Positions 11,366 through 19,115 of a stretch of 64,000 bases of DNA are shown piece after piece; position 1 is the stretch's first letter; the number at the start of each line of letters is the position of its first letter. Position numbers and translations under genes: made by a program. The stretch spans positions 744,001 through 808,000 of the forward strand of contig NZ_JAGIOK010000001.1 in the NCBI RefSeq assembly GCF_017876655.1, in the 5' to 3' direction. The notes under the pieces are model-generated. The model made no database searches. It had not been told where the DNA came from and saw only the letters and a program-made list of their open reading frames with translations. This DNA comes from Microbacterium imperiale. Lineage in GTDB: Bacteria > Actinomycetota > Actinomycetes > Actinomycetales > Microbacteriaceae.

Positions 11366-11648
11366 GTAGTGGGTTGTCCTTGTTGGGTCAGGGTGTCGGG
11401 CCAGGACCGAATCGCCGCCATCGAATGGCGGCCCGGCCGAGGCGAGTGGTTGTGGATGGTACGTCGTGACGCATGGCGATGAAGCCACACGAGTGACGAT
11501 CCAGGGTATCAGAGCGTGTCCGCGAGATTCCAGTCATCCAGCGGGCGAATGACGCCGCATTTCCTCCCCAACGTCCACCCTCCGCCGGTTCTTCCCCAGG
11601 TGAGCGGAACCGGCTCGTCTCAGTGCGTCGCACGGGCACCATCGGAGC
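11366..11648. promoter_or_regulatory. rpsA leader and divergent intergenic region
   Basis: The region between rpsA (minus) and a small membrane gene (plus) holds the rpsA promoter and an untranslated leader of probably over 100 nt. A perfect 7-bp hairpin, CCGCCAT-cga-ATGGCGG, lies at 11415-11431, about 50 nt before the rpsA start. A GATACC/TACCCT stretch near 11500 on the minus strand could be the -10. I see no coding sequence on either strand that fits the local codon pattern. Confidence 0.45.
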
Positions 11649-12029
11649 GTGAATGCGACCGCTCCCTCCCCGCCCCCGTCCCGACCACCCGAGGGGTGGC
11701 GTATCGCCGCTGTCGCGGCATCCGTCTTCGGGCTCGGCTGCGTACTCCTCCTGATACCGAGCGTGGTCGCCGTCTTCCACGCACCGCAGGGACTCGGGGC
11801 CGGCGGCATGTTCGCTCTTCCCGTGATCCCGCTCGCACCGCTCGCCGCTGCCGTCGCGCTCGCGGCGGGCGCGGTCGGTGTGACGCGTCGAGATGCCGTC
11901 GCCATCGCGTTCGCCGGGGCCGGGCTGGTGTCTTCGGCGCTGGCGATGGCGGTCGTGGCCGTCCTGGGCGGGTACGGCATCCTCGCCTACCTGTGGGACG
12001 CGATCGTCACGCCGGGGTCTCGTCCGTGA
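11649..12029 (+). CDS. Small membrane protein of unknown function
   Basis: This 126-residue protein has a proline-rich N-terminus (PSPPPSRPPEGW) followed by three hydrophobic segments at roughly 18-40, 52-76 and 85-112. The layout resembles small DUF4190-like actinobacterial membrane proteins, but I cannot assign a family with confidence. The start is a GTG. Its 3' end overlaps the convergent YchJ-like gene by 23 bp. The strand was chosen because the hydrophobic pattern is coherent on plus, whereas the overlapping minus-strand frames are alanine/proline noise. Confidence 0.65.
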   Translation: MNATAPSPPPSRPPEGWRIAAVAASVFGLGCVLLLIPSVVAVFHAPQGLGAGGMFALPVIPLAPLAAAVALAAGAVGVTRRDAVAIAFAGAGLVSSALAMAVVAVLGGYGILAYLWDAIVTPGSRP

Positions 12030-12432
12030 TTCCGTCCACGTACACCCAGCGGCCGCGTCGCCGTTCGAATCGGCTCACCTCGTGGAGCTCTCCACCGGCG
12101 CTGCCCGCCCGCCACCGCGCCCGAAACTCCACCACCCCCGTGTCGTCGTCGGCCCCGCCACGTGCTCGCTCGATCGTCAATCCGATCCATCGCATCGCGG
12201 GGTCGAGATCCAAGGCGCGAGGTCGCGTCGCCGGGTGCCACGTGCGCGCCAGGTACGGTTCGTCCCGCAATGCGAACGCGGTGTACCGCGAACGCATGAG
12301 CTGTTCCGCAGTGTCCGCGGCGGCGCCATCGAGCAGTGGGCCGCAGCAGGCCGAGAATCGAGCGCCGCTCCCGCAGGGACAGGATGCCGCGCCGCTCGGC
12401 CGCCCCCTGGTCGTCGCCTCACCGAACGACAT
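12007..12432 (-). CDS. YchJ-like SEC-C motif protein (UPF0225)
   Basis: The 141-residue protein belongs to the YchJ family. The N-terminal SEC-C zinc motif reads CPCGSGARFSACCGPLL near residues 18-34. It is followed by the characteristic QLMRSRYTAFALRDEPYLARTWHP and a terminal half with an NTF2-like pattern, VVEFRARW ending GRWVYVDG. Family members are widespread but of unknown molecular role. The gene is convergent with a small membrane protein gene and divergent from the downstream lipoprotein gene. Confidence 0.88.
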   Translation of the reverse strand: MSFGEATTRGRPSGAASCPCGSGARFSACCGPLLDGAAADTAEQLMRSRYTAFALRDEPYLARTWHPATRPRALDLDPAMRWIGLTIERARGGADDDTGVVEFRARWRAGSAGGELHEVSRFERRRGRWVYVDGITDETPA

Positions 12433-12529
12433 GACTCTCCCCCGTGTTCGAACGCCGCATCCACCCAGCCTAGAAGTGCGCCTGTGGACAACTCGGACGC
12501 GTCATCCCGGCGCTGGTTACCGTCGTGCC

Positions 12530-13078
12530 ATGCCCGTCCGCCATCGACTCGCCCTGCTGCTCCTCGCTTCGCTGGTCCTGACGACCGGATGCAGCGGCTC
12601 GGCTCCGTCCGCATCCCCCGCCCCGGCCACGCGAACTCCCGCGCCGATCGAGACGGCCAGCGACGAGGCCGCGTTCCGCGAAGCGGAGGCCACCTACCGC
12701 GCGTACGTCGACGCGCTCAACGCCGTCGACTTGTCCGACCCGGCCACCTTCGAGCCCGTGTTCGCCTTGACGACCGGGCGGGTGAACGAAGAAGACAGAC
12801 GAGTTCTGTCGAATTATCACGCAGCTGGCGTGACCATGGACGGCTCGACGGAAATCACCCGCGTCATCCGGAAGCGTATCGATGGCGGTACCGCTCAGCT
12901 TTACGTTTGCATTGACGTCTCGTCTATAGAGGTACACGACAGGTCCGGACAGAGCCTCGTAGAAGCGGATCGCTCTCCCGTGCAACGCATGCTCGTCTCG
13001 GCAGTGAAGCAAGCAGGCCACCCCGGGCCAATGGTTCTCACCGACGTAGTGGGCACTAGCGAAGGACCAGCATGTTGA
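12530..13078 (+). CDS. Putative lipoprotein of unknown function
   Basis: The 182-residue protein begins with a basic N-terminus and hydrophobic stretch ending in the lipobox LTTGC, cysteine at residue 20, so it should be a lipid-anchored surface protein. A Ser/Pro/Ala/Thr-rich linker follows, then a helical region, EAEATYRAYVDALNAVDLSD, and a mixed domain containing LYVCIDVSSIEVHD. This resembles small NTF2-like extracytoplasmic domains, but I assign no family. The 3' half is noticeably lower in GC (about 52-62% per 60 bp) than the surroundings. It overlaps the next gene by 7 bp, so the two are probably co-expressed. Confidence 0.8.
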   Translation: MPVRHRLALLLLASLVLTTGCSGSAPSASPAPATRTPAPIETASDEAAFREAEATYRAYVDALNAVDLSDPATFEPVFALTTGRVNEEDRRVLSNYHAAGVTMDGSTEITRVIRKRIDGGTAQLYVCIDVSSIEVHDRSGQSLVEADRSPVQRMLVSAVKQAGHPGPMVLTDVVGTSEGPAC

Positions 13079-13836
13079 TTCTGGCTCGGCTGATCACAGC
13101 CTTTCTCGTGTTGGCCGTAGCGTCGGTGGTCTCCAATCCCGACGATCGGCCGCGGGGCACTCTCGGCAGTTGGACCTCGACTGTCGATGAGGGTGCCGTG
13201 AATGTCGCCGCCGAGATGCACCTTGGCGCTCAACAGAGCAGACAGCAATCGTTCGCCTCGCCCTCAGACCGCACAGACCCGATCAAGCGCACTCCCGCAC
13301 CCCGCGACTGCGGACCGCTCAACCGGTGCGATGACTTCACCGTCTCCCTGCTGCCGCAGGCGACGATCGCCGACGTCGCCTCCTTCGCGCCCGCTCCCGC
13401 CGAGCTCGTCAGCGAGCCCGCCGGGCTCGGCGTCGTGGGCCTGCCCACGAACTTCATCGTCACCGCGACCGAACACACCGCCACCGGAACGCTGTTCGAC
13501 CTCCCGGTCACCGTGCGCTTCTCCTCGGAAGGGGTCACCATCGCACCGGGTGACGGATCGCGCATCTCCAGCGGTGGTGGCGGGCGCAGCTGGGGCGAAC
13601 TCGGCGCGTCTCAATTCGCCCCCACCGACACGAGTCACACGTACACCGAGCGCGGCACGTACAGCGCCTCGGCCGTGGTGCACTACCGAGCCGAGGTCGA
13701 TTTCGGACGCGGGTGGCGCCCCGTGCCCGGCACGCTCGACGTCGCGACCGGGCCGCACATGGTCCGGGTCCTGGAAGCCCGCGGCACCCTCGTGGAACGC
13801 ACCTGCGACGAGGCGCCGCGAGGACCGGGATGCTGA
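13072..13836 (+). CDS. Putative secreted protein with PKD-like region
   Basis: The 254-residue protein has a hydrophobic N-terminal segment, LILARLITAFLVLAVASVV, acting as signal peptide or anchor. A low-complexity stretch follows, then a beta-rich domain. Near residues 180-205 the sequence DTSHTYTERGTYSASAVVHY has the HTY-x-GTY pattern typical of PKD/beta-sandwich domains. Four cysteines in the mature part (CGPLNRC and two near the C-terminus) could form disulfides. ATG follows AGGACC. It overlaps the lipoprotein gene and is likely its partner; the biological role is unknown. The first 250 bp share the low GC of the preceding gene's 3' half. Confidence 0.75.
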   Translation: MLILARLITAFLVLAVASVVSNPDDRPRGTLGSWTSTVDEGAVNVAAEMHLGAQQSRQQSFASPSDRTDPIKRTPAPRDCGPLNRCDDFTVSLLPQATIADVASFAPAPAELVSEPAGLGVVGLPTNFIVTATEHTATGTLFDLPVTVRFSSEGVTIAPGDGSRISSGGGGRSWGELGASQFAPTDTSHTYTERGTYSASAVVHYRAEVDFGRGWRPVPGTLDVATGPHMVRVLEARGTLVERTCDEAPRGPGC

Positions 13837-13869
13837 CGCTACGACATCCGCTCGTGCCAGGATGATGCG

Positions 13870-14787
13870 ATGAGCGACCGCCTCATGCTGCTCGACAGCG
13901 CATCCCTGTACTTCCGTGCGTTCTTCGGCGTCCCCGACACCGTCCAGGCTCCCGACGGGCGGCCGGTGAACGCCGTGCGCGGTTTCCTCGACATGATCGC
14001 GAAGCTCGTCAGCACGTACGAGCCGACTGAGCTCGTCGCATGCTGGGATGACGACTGGCGGCCGCAGTGGCGCGTCGACCTGGTCCCCACCTACAAGACG
14101 CATCGGGTCGCCCAGCCGGTCGCAGCCGGTCCCGACGTGGAGGTCGTTCCCGACCCGCTCGAGGCCCAGGTGCCGATCATCCGCGAGGCGCTCGAAGCGC
14201 TCGGCATCCCGATCGTCGGAGCGGCGGAGCACGAAGCCGACGACGTGATCGGCAGCCTCGCGACGCAGTCTCGGCTGCCCGTCGACGTCGTCACCGGCGA
14301 CCGCGATCTGTTCCAGCTGGTCGACGACGCCCGCGGCATCCGCGTCATCTACACGGGCCGCGGCATGAGCAACCTCGATGTCCTCACCGATGACGCGATC
14401 ATCGCCAAGTACAACGTGCGGCCGGACCAGTACGCCGACTTCGCCACGATGCGCGGCGACGCATCCGACGGGCTGCCGGGCGTGGCCGGAGTCGGCGACA
14501 AGACCGCCGCCGCCCTCCTCGCCGCCCACGGCGACCTCGACGGCATCCTGGCCGCAGCCGAGCGAGGAGAGGGCATGACGGCTGGCGTGCGCGCGAAGAT
14601 CGCAGCTGCTTCGGACTACCTCGCCGTCGCCCCGCAGGTGGTGCGGGTCGTGCGCGACCTCGAGCTGGGACCCGTCGATGCGCGCATCCGCGCGACCGGG
14701 CAGGATGTCGTCGACGACCTCGCCGCTCGCTGGGCACTCGGCACCGCGGCGACGCGGGCGGCGAAGGCCCTGCGCGCCCGCGCTTGA
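13870..14787 (+). CDS. Stand-alone 5'-3' exonuclease (Pol I N-terminal-domain type)
   Basis: This 305-residue protein corresponds to the flap nuclease domain of DNA polymerase I without polymerase sequence. Family acidic motifs are visible: LLDSASLYFRAFFG, ACWDDDWRPQWR, AAEHEADDVIGSLA, VTGDRDLFQLVDD and MRGDASDGLPGVAGVGDKTA, the last including the helix-hairpin-helix. It probably processes flaps or RNA primers as a paralogue of the nuclease domain of PolA. ATG follows AGGATGATGCG. The downstream PHP-domain gene is convergent, 17 bp away. Confidence 0.9.
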   Translation: MSDRLMLLDSASLYFRAFFGVPDTVQAPDGRPVNAVRGFLDMIAKLVSTYEPTELVACWDDDWRPQWRVDLVPTYKTHRVAQPVAAGPDVEVVPDPLEAQVPIIREALEALGIPIVGAAEHEADDVIGSLATQSRLPVDVVTGDRDLFQLVDDARGIRVIYTGRGMSNLDVLTDDAIIAKYNVRPDQYADFATMRGDASDGLPGVAGVGDKTAAALLAAHGDLDGILAAAERGEGMTAGVRAKIAAASDYLAVAPQVVRVVRDLELGPVDARIRATGQDVVDDLAARWALGTAATRAAKALRARA

Positions 14788-14804
14788 GGTCAATCCGGCG
14801 CTGA

Positions 14805-15803
14805 TCAGCCCCGGTCGCGCCCCGTCCACTCGCGCAGTCGTTCGAGGGGCCAGGTCGTCACGATCCGATCAGCGGGAACACCGAGCTGCTCTGCCCGAGC
14901 CGCTCCGTAATCGATGAGCGACAGTTGCCCGGGAGCATGGGCATCCGAGTCGATGCTGAACAGACACCCGGCCTCCAGCGCCTGCGCGATCAGCTCGTCG
15001 GGCGGATCCTGACGCTCCGGGCGCGAGTTGATCTCCACCGCCACCCCCGCCTTCGCGCACGCCGCGAAGACCGGCGCGGGATCGAAGTCCGACGGCGGAC
15101 GCGTGCCCCGGCTGCCCTCGACCAACCGCCCCGTCACGTGTCCGAGAACGTCCACGCGCGGATCGGATGCCGCCGCCACGAGGCGTCGCGTCATGGCCGA
15201 CCGCGGCATCCGCAGCTTCGAATGCGCCGACGCGACGACCACGTCGAGCTGGCGAAGCAGCTCGTCCTCCTGATCGAGCGACCCGTCGTCGAGGATGTCG
15301 ACCTCGATGCCGCTGAGCAGCGTGAACCCATCGCCGCTCATGCCGGCCACGACCTCCAGCTGCTCGCGGAGCCGCTCGGGCGAGAGGCCGCGCGCCACAC
15401 GCAGCCTCGGCGAATGATCCGTCAGCGCGAGGTATTCGTGACCGAGCGCCCGGGCTGCCGCGACCATCTCGTCGATGGGTGTCAGTCCGTCAGACCACTC
15501 GGAGTGACTGTGCAGATCGCCGCGCAGCCGCCGCCGCAGCTCGCCGGCCGGCACCACGCCGCGACGCTCGCGCAGATCGGCCAGGTAACCGGGCACCCGG
15601 CCGGCGCGGGCTTCGACGATGACCTCGAGCGTCCGCTCCCCGATGCCCGGTCGTCGCCGCAGCGACGCGGTGTCGTCGAGTTGCGCGTCGGTCAGCGCGC
15701 GAATGGTCTCGGCTGCCGCCCGGAAGGCCTTCGACTTGTAGCGCGATGACCGCTCGCGCTCGAGGAGCTCCGCGATCTCGGTCAGAGCGTCGATGGGGTT
15801 CAT
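14805..15803 (-). CDS. PHP-domain phosphoesterase with N-terminal helix-hairpin-helix region
   Basis: The 332-residue protein has an N-terminal Pol X/HhH-like part (SSRYKSKAFRAAAETIRAL, then RRPGIGERTLEVI). A PHP domain follows with metal-binding motifs LHSHSEWSDG, LALTDHS, SGIEVDIL, VVASAHS and SIDSDAHAPGQL. The arrangement matches bacterial PolX-related PHP proteins that lack the polymerase catalytic core, suggesting a metal-dependent phosphatase or nuclease. The substrate is not predictable from sequence. ATG was chosen as start; a GTG six bases upstream is also in frame. It is convergent with the exonuclease gene. Confidence 0.85.
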   Translation of the reverse strand: MNPIDALTEIAELLERERSSRYKSKAFRAAAETIRALTDAQLDDTASLRRRPGIGERTLEVIVEARAGRVPGYLADLRERRGVVPAGELRRRLRGDLHSHSEWSDGLTPIDEMVAAARALGHEYLALTDHSPRLRVARGLSPERLREQLEVVAGMSGDGFTLLSGIEVDILDDGSLDQEDELLRQLDVVVASAHSKLRMPRSAMTRRLVAAASDPRVDVLGHVTGRLVEGSRGTRPPSDFDPAPVFAACAKAGVAVEINSRPERQDPPDELIAQALEAGCLFSIDSDAHAPGQLSLIDYGAARAEQLGVPADRIVTTWPLERLREWTGRDRG

Positions 15804-15855
15804 GCGCACACACGCCGGAAGCCCGTGCCGGAGCACGGGCCCCGTCCTCTCCGAT

Positions 15856-16350
15856 CTAGCCGGAGGTGACCGCCGTACGGCGGACGACCACCGGAGCCGA
15901 GGCCAGGCGATGGGTCGCGAAGCCGAAGATGATCGACAGGATACCCACCCCCATCGCGAAGGCGGCGACACCGAACGACACCACCGAGGTGAACAGCGAC
16001 GCCCGCAGGAACGACGCGTTCATCATCGTCGCGCGCATCGGGTCGTCCTGGCCCAGCTCGGCGTAGGTCTTGCCACCCGACGCCTCGAGCGCGTGATGCT
16101 GGATGATGTCGGCCTGCACGTATGCGGTGAACGGCCCGGCGACAGTCTGTCCCTGGAACGCCGCGGCGTCATCGGGGACGGTGATGTTCTCGGCGCGCAG
16201 CTGCGACGAGACGAGCGACCAGACGACGATGCCGCCGATGATCAGCACCACGCCCCCGAGCATGCCCAGGATGCCCAGGATCTTGACCAGGCCGGTACGG
16301 CGGACGGGCGCTTCCACCGTGTCGGCGGAGGGGCTTGCGGTAGTGGACAT
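15856..16350 (-). CDS. Membrane protein with two transmembrane helices
   Basis: The 164-residue protein has a short cytoplasmic N-terminus, a first helix around 25-50 (ILGILGMLGGVVLIIGGIVV), an extracytoplasmic stretch of about 65 residues and a second helix near 125-150. It ends in a short basic tail. A strong ribosome-binding site, GAGGAGGAACCG, precedes the ATG and supports this start. I recognise no family and see no catalytic motif. It lies between the PHP gene and trpD on the same strand but is separated from both by 50-90 bp. Confidence 0.75.
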   Translation of the reverse strand: MSTTASPSADTVEAPVRRTGLVKILGILGMLGGVVLIIGGIVVWSLVSSQLRAENITVPDDAAAFQGQTVAGPFTAYVQADIIQHHALEASGGKTYAELGQDDPMRATMMNASFLRASLFTSVVSFGVAAFAMGVGILSIIFGFATHRLASAPVVVRRTAVTSG

Positions 16351-16442
16351 CGGTTCCTCCTCGGGTGCGTTGAGCCTCACGCTATGCCCACCGAGGAAGC
16401 GCCCGTTCGCCGGACGCCGTGAATAATCGATGTGGTCTGACC

Positions 16443-17492
16443 TCAGGCCTTCGTGGCGGCGATCCAGCGCTCCAGGGTGCCCGCAGCCGCACCGGAATCG
16501 ATGGCCTCGGCGGCCGTCTGCATGCCCTCCGCGAGACGCTCGAGGATGGGACGCTGCACCTGCGCGGCATCCCGCCACAGCCGGTACGACACGATCCCGG
16601 CTGCGGCGTTGAGCAGCACGATGTCGCGCACCGGGCCGCTCTCGCCCTCGAGCACGCGGCGCACCACCTGCGCGTTGTGATCGGGATCACCGCCGAGCAG
16701 ATCCTCGATGCGCGCGAGGGGCACGCCGAGGTCCCGCGGGTCGAGGTCGTGCTCGTGGATGTCGCCTCGGCTGACTTCCCAGATCCGGCTGTGGCCGGTG
16801 GTCGTGAGTTCGTCGAGCCCGTCGTCGCCTCGGAACACCAGGGCGGTCGCGCCGCGGGTCCGGAAGACGCCGGTGATCAGCGGCACGCGGTCGAGGTGCG
16901 CGACACCGACGGCGTTCGCTTCGGCCCGAGCCGGATTGCACAGGGGTCCGAGGAAGTTGAACACGGTCGGGATGCCGAGCTCGGAGCGACTCGCGCCCGC
17001 ATGGCGGAACCCGGGGTGGAAAGCCGACGCGAAGGCGAACGTGATGCCCGCCTCGCCGAGAACCCGCGCCACGTCGGCCGGTTCGAGCGAGAGGTCGATG
17101 CCGAGGGCGCCGAGCACGTCCGAGGAGCCTGATTTCGAGCTCGCCGCCTTGTTCCCGTGCTTGACCACGGGGATGCCGCTGGCAGCAGCGACGATCGACG
17201 CCATCGTCGACACGTTGACCGTTCCGAACCGATCGCCACCCGTCCCCACGATGTCGAGCGCGTCGGTGGGAACCGGCAGCGGCAGCGCCGCTTCGAGGAT
17301 CGCGTCGCGGAACCCGACGATCTCGTCGACGGTCTCCCCCTTGGCGCGCAGCGCGACGAGGAAGCCGGCCAGCTGGGCGTCGGTGGCACGGCCCGCCATG
17401 ACCTCGCGCATAGCCCACGTGGCGTCCGACACGCTGAGGTCGCGCCCTTCGAGAAGGTCCGTCAGGATGTCGCGCCATGCGTGCTGAGCCAT
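16443..17492 (-). CDS. trpD: Anthranilate phosphoribosyltransferase
   Basis: TrpD transfers phosphoribose from PRPP to anthranilate in tryptophan synthesis. The 349 residues match the family. The PRPP-binding loop DIVGTGGDRFGTVNVST is at about 80-96, followed by VKHGNKAASSKSGSSDVL and the acidic motif FRGDDGLDELTTT. No other trp gene adjoins it; the trpD-ctaE divergent pairing is a known arrangement in this family. A TAGGAT hexamer lies eight nucleotides before the ATG. No leader peptide or attenuator is visible, so it may be controlled elsewhere or not by tryptophan. Confidence 0.97.
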   Translation of the reverse strand: MAQHAWRDILTDLLEGRDLSVSDATWAMREVMAGRATDAQLAGFLVALRAKGETVDEIVGFRDAILEAALPLPVPTDALDIVGTGGDRFGTVNVSTMASIVAAASGIPVVKHGNKAASSKSGSSDVLGALGIDLSLEPADVARVLGEAGITFAFASAFHPGFRHAGASRSELGIPTVFNFLGPLCNPARAEANAVGVAHLDRVPLITGVFRTRGATALVFRGDDGLDELTTTGHSRIWEVSRGDIHEHDLDPRDLGVPLARIEDLLGGDPDHNAQVVRRVLEGESGPVRDIVLLNAAAGIVSYRLWRDAAQVQRPILERLAEGMQTAAEAIDSGAAAGTLERWIAATKA

Positions 17493-17520
17493 GGCACACG
17501 ATCCTATCGGCCGGTTCTGG

Positions 17521-17558
17521 GGCGGTTTTCGGCGGACTCTTAGGTTGCCCTAACCGCC
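17521..17558. repeat. Inverted repeat GGCGGTT...AACCGCC
   Basis: A 7-bp perfect inverted repeat brackets the region upstream of ctaE. Its right arm is the end of the iron-box match. In the trpD-ctaE divergent region it cannot be a normal terminator, so it is either incidental or part of the regulatory site. Confidence 0.4.
17540..17558 (+). promoter_or_regulatory. Candidate DtxR/IdeR iron box upstream of ctaE
   Basis: TTAGGTTGCCCTAACCGCC matches the 19-bp actinobacterial iron-box consensus (TTAGGTTAGGCTAACCTAA) at 13 positions, including the intact core TTAGGTT-N3-CTAACC. Its centre lies about 74 bp upstream of the likely ctaE transcription start, that is, upstream of the -35 region, a position seen in promoters that IdeR activates. 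It is also about 57 bp upstream of the trpD start codon. No dtxR/ideR gene is in the window. Confidence 0.5.
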
Positions 17559-17609
17559 ATTGAGTCCGGATCGACCTTCAGCGATGCAGAAACCACCCTC
17601 TGAATCGGC

Positions 17610-17615
17610 CATAAT
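17610..17615 (+). promoter_or_regulatory. -10 element of ctaE (CATAAT)
   Basis: CATAAT is followed by seven nucleotides and GTG, which selects that GTG as a leaderless start of ctaE. The ATG at 17614 overlaps the hexamer and is therefore less likely. Confidence 0.6.
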
Positions 17616-17622
17616 GGATGCC

Positions 17623-18258
17623 GTGACGACCACTCCAGCGACGTATTCCCAGGCCCTGCGCTCGGTCAAGCGGCCGGACCCGGTCGCCGTGGGCACCATC
17701 GTGTGGCTCGGCAGCGAGGTGATGTTCTTCGCGGGCCTCTTCGCGATCTACTTCACCCTGCGCAACACCTCTCCCGAGCTGTGGGCCGACCGCACCGAAC
17801 TGCTGAACATCCCGTTCGCCGCGGTCAACACCCTCATCCTGGTGCTGTCGTCGGTCACGGCGCAGATCGGTGTCCACAACGCCGAGCACTTCCGCCCGTA
17901 CCGCTCGGGCACGATCTGGAACCTGCGCAAGTGGGGCATGGTCGAGTGGTTCTTCCTCACCTTCGTGATGGGCGCCATCTTCGTGTCCGGTCAGGTCTGG
18001 GAGTACGCGACGCTCATCGCCGAGGGCATGCCGATCCAGGCTGACTCGTACGCCTCCGCGTTCTACATCACCACGGGCTTCCACGCGCTGCACGTCACCG
18101 GTGGCCTCGTGGCCTTCCTCCTCGTCATCGGGCGCGCCTTCGCCGTCAAGAACTTCGGCCGGAAAGAGATGACCTCCGCGATCGTCGTGTCGTACTACTG
18201 GCACTTCGTCGACGTGGTGTGGCTCGTCCTGTTCGCCGTCATCTACTTCCTGAAGTAA
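17623..18258 (+). CDS. ctaE: Cytochrome c oxidase subunit III
   Basis: CtaE is the integral subunit III of the aa3 oxidase in the bc1-aa3 supercomplex. The 211-residue protein shows five hydrophobic segments typical of the actinobacterial form, for example [20 protein letters not shown] and [20 protein letters not shown], ending [20 protein letters not shown]. The GTG start follows CATAAT by seven nucleotides; ATG 17614 is the alternative. It leads the operon ctaE-qcrC-qcrA-qcrB with 17 bp to qcrC. A DtxR/IdeR-like box upstream suggests iron-dependent control. Subunits I, II and IV are encoded convergently about 5 kb downstream. Confidence 0.96.
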   Translation: MTTTPATYSQALRSVKRPDPVAVGTIVWLGSEVMFFAGLFAIYFTLRNTSPELWADRTELLNIPFAAVNTLILVLSSVTAQIGVHNAEHFRPYRSGTIWNLRKWGMVEWFFLTFVMGAIFVSGQVWEYATLIAEGMPIQADSYASAFYITTGFHALHVTGGLVAFLLVIGRAFAVKNFGRKEMTSAIVVSYYWHFVDVVWLVLFAVIYFLK

Positions 18259-18275
18259 CCGGAGCTGAATCACTC

Positions 18276-19079
18276 ATGGCATCCAAGAACCCGCGCCGTA
18301 ACGGAGGCCGCCGCAGCAAGTGGGCGGCCGCCGCGCTGATCGGCATCGGCCTGCTCGTCACCGGCGGCGGATACGCCGGCGCGTCCGCTGCGATGGCCGC
18401 GGGCGACAACACGACGCAGACCTCCTCCACGCTCACCGTCGAGGACGGCAAGAAGCTGTTCCAGGCCAACTGCGCCACCTGCCACGGGCTCAACCTCGAG
18501 GGCACGAACGACGGCCCGTCGCTGTACGGCGTCGGCGAGCTGTCGGTCGAGTTCCAGGTGGCCACGGGTCGTATGCCGCTGCAGATGCAGGGCCCTCAGG
18601 CTCCGCAGAAGCCGGTCCAGTTCACGCAGGAGCAGATCGAGGCCATCGCTGCCTGGGTGCAGTCCGAGGCCCCCGGCCCGACGTACCCCGAGTCCGAGGT
18701 GCTCGACGGCGAAGGTGACGTGTCGCACGGCGCCGAGCTCTTCCGCATCAACTGCGCGATGTGCCACAACGTCGCGGGTGCCGGTGGCGCACTCACGGAG
18801 GGCAAGTACGCTCCCCCGCTGACGACCACCTCGCCGCTGCACATGTACGCAGCCATGGTCACCGGGCCGCAGAACATGCCTGTCTTCAACGACATGACCC
18901 TCACCACCGAGGAGAAGCGCGACATCATCAGCTACCTGATGATCCGCCCGACCGAGAACTCGCCCGGCGGCTTCTCGCTCGGCTCCCTCGGCCCCGTCTC
19001 GGAGGGTCTGTTCATCTGGATCTTCGGCATCGGCGCCCTCGTCGCGATCTCGGTGTGGATCACCGCGAAATCGAACTGA
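18276..19079 (+). CDS. qcrC: Diheme cytochrome c subunit of the bc1 complex
   Basis: QcrC is the diheme cytochrome cc that passes electrons from the Rieske protein directly to the aa3 oxidase. The 267-residue protein has an N-terminal basic region and hydrophobic anchor (about 15-40), then two c-type heme motifs, CATCHG and CAMCHN. A C-terminal transmembrane helix, EGLFIWIFGIGALVAISVWI, anchors it. Methionines in GRMPLQMQ and QNMPVFNDM are plausible axial ligands. Two CXXCH motifs in one chain are characteristic of actinobacteria lacking a soluble cytochrome c. ATG follows GGAGCTG. Confidence 0.97.
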   Translation: MASKNPRRNGGRRSKWAAAALIGIGLLVTGGGYAGASAAMAAGDNTTQTSSTLTVEDGKKLFQANCATCHGLNLEGTNDGPSLYGVGELSVEFQVATGRMPLQMQGPQAPQKPVQFTQEQIEAIAAWVQSEAPGPTYPESEVLDGEGDVSHGAELFRINCAMCHNVAGAGGALTEGKYAPPLTTTSPLHMYAAMVTGPQNMPVFNDMTLTTEEKRDIISYLMIRPTENSPGGFSLGSLGPVSEGLFIWIFGIGALVAISVWITAKSN

Positions 19080-19115
19080 GAACCGTGACGATCGAAGCAA
19101 CGCACAAGGAGCAAA

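Noticed and set aside
12007..12029. Overlap of the small membrane gene and YchJ-like gene as evidence that one is spurious
   Set aside because: A 23-bp convergent overlap is common at this gene density, and both products have coherent sequence patterns (hydrophobic helices and SEC-C motif).
17493..17622. Tryptophan attenuator or T-box ahead of trpD
   Set aside because: No leader peptide with Trp codons and no T-box sequence; trpD appears to start within one or two bases of its transcript end.
17614..17622. ATG 17614 as start of ctaE
   Set aside because: It overlaps the CATAAT hexamer; the GTG at 17623 has the leaderless spacing seen at many other genes in the window. It remains a possible alternative.
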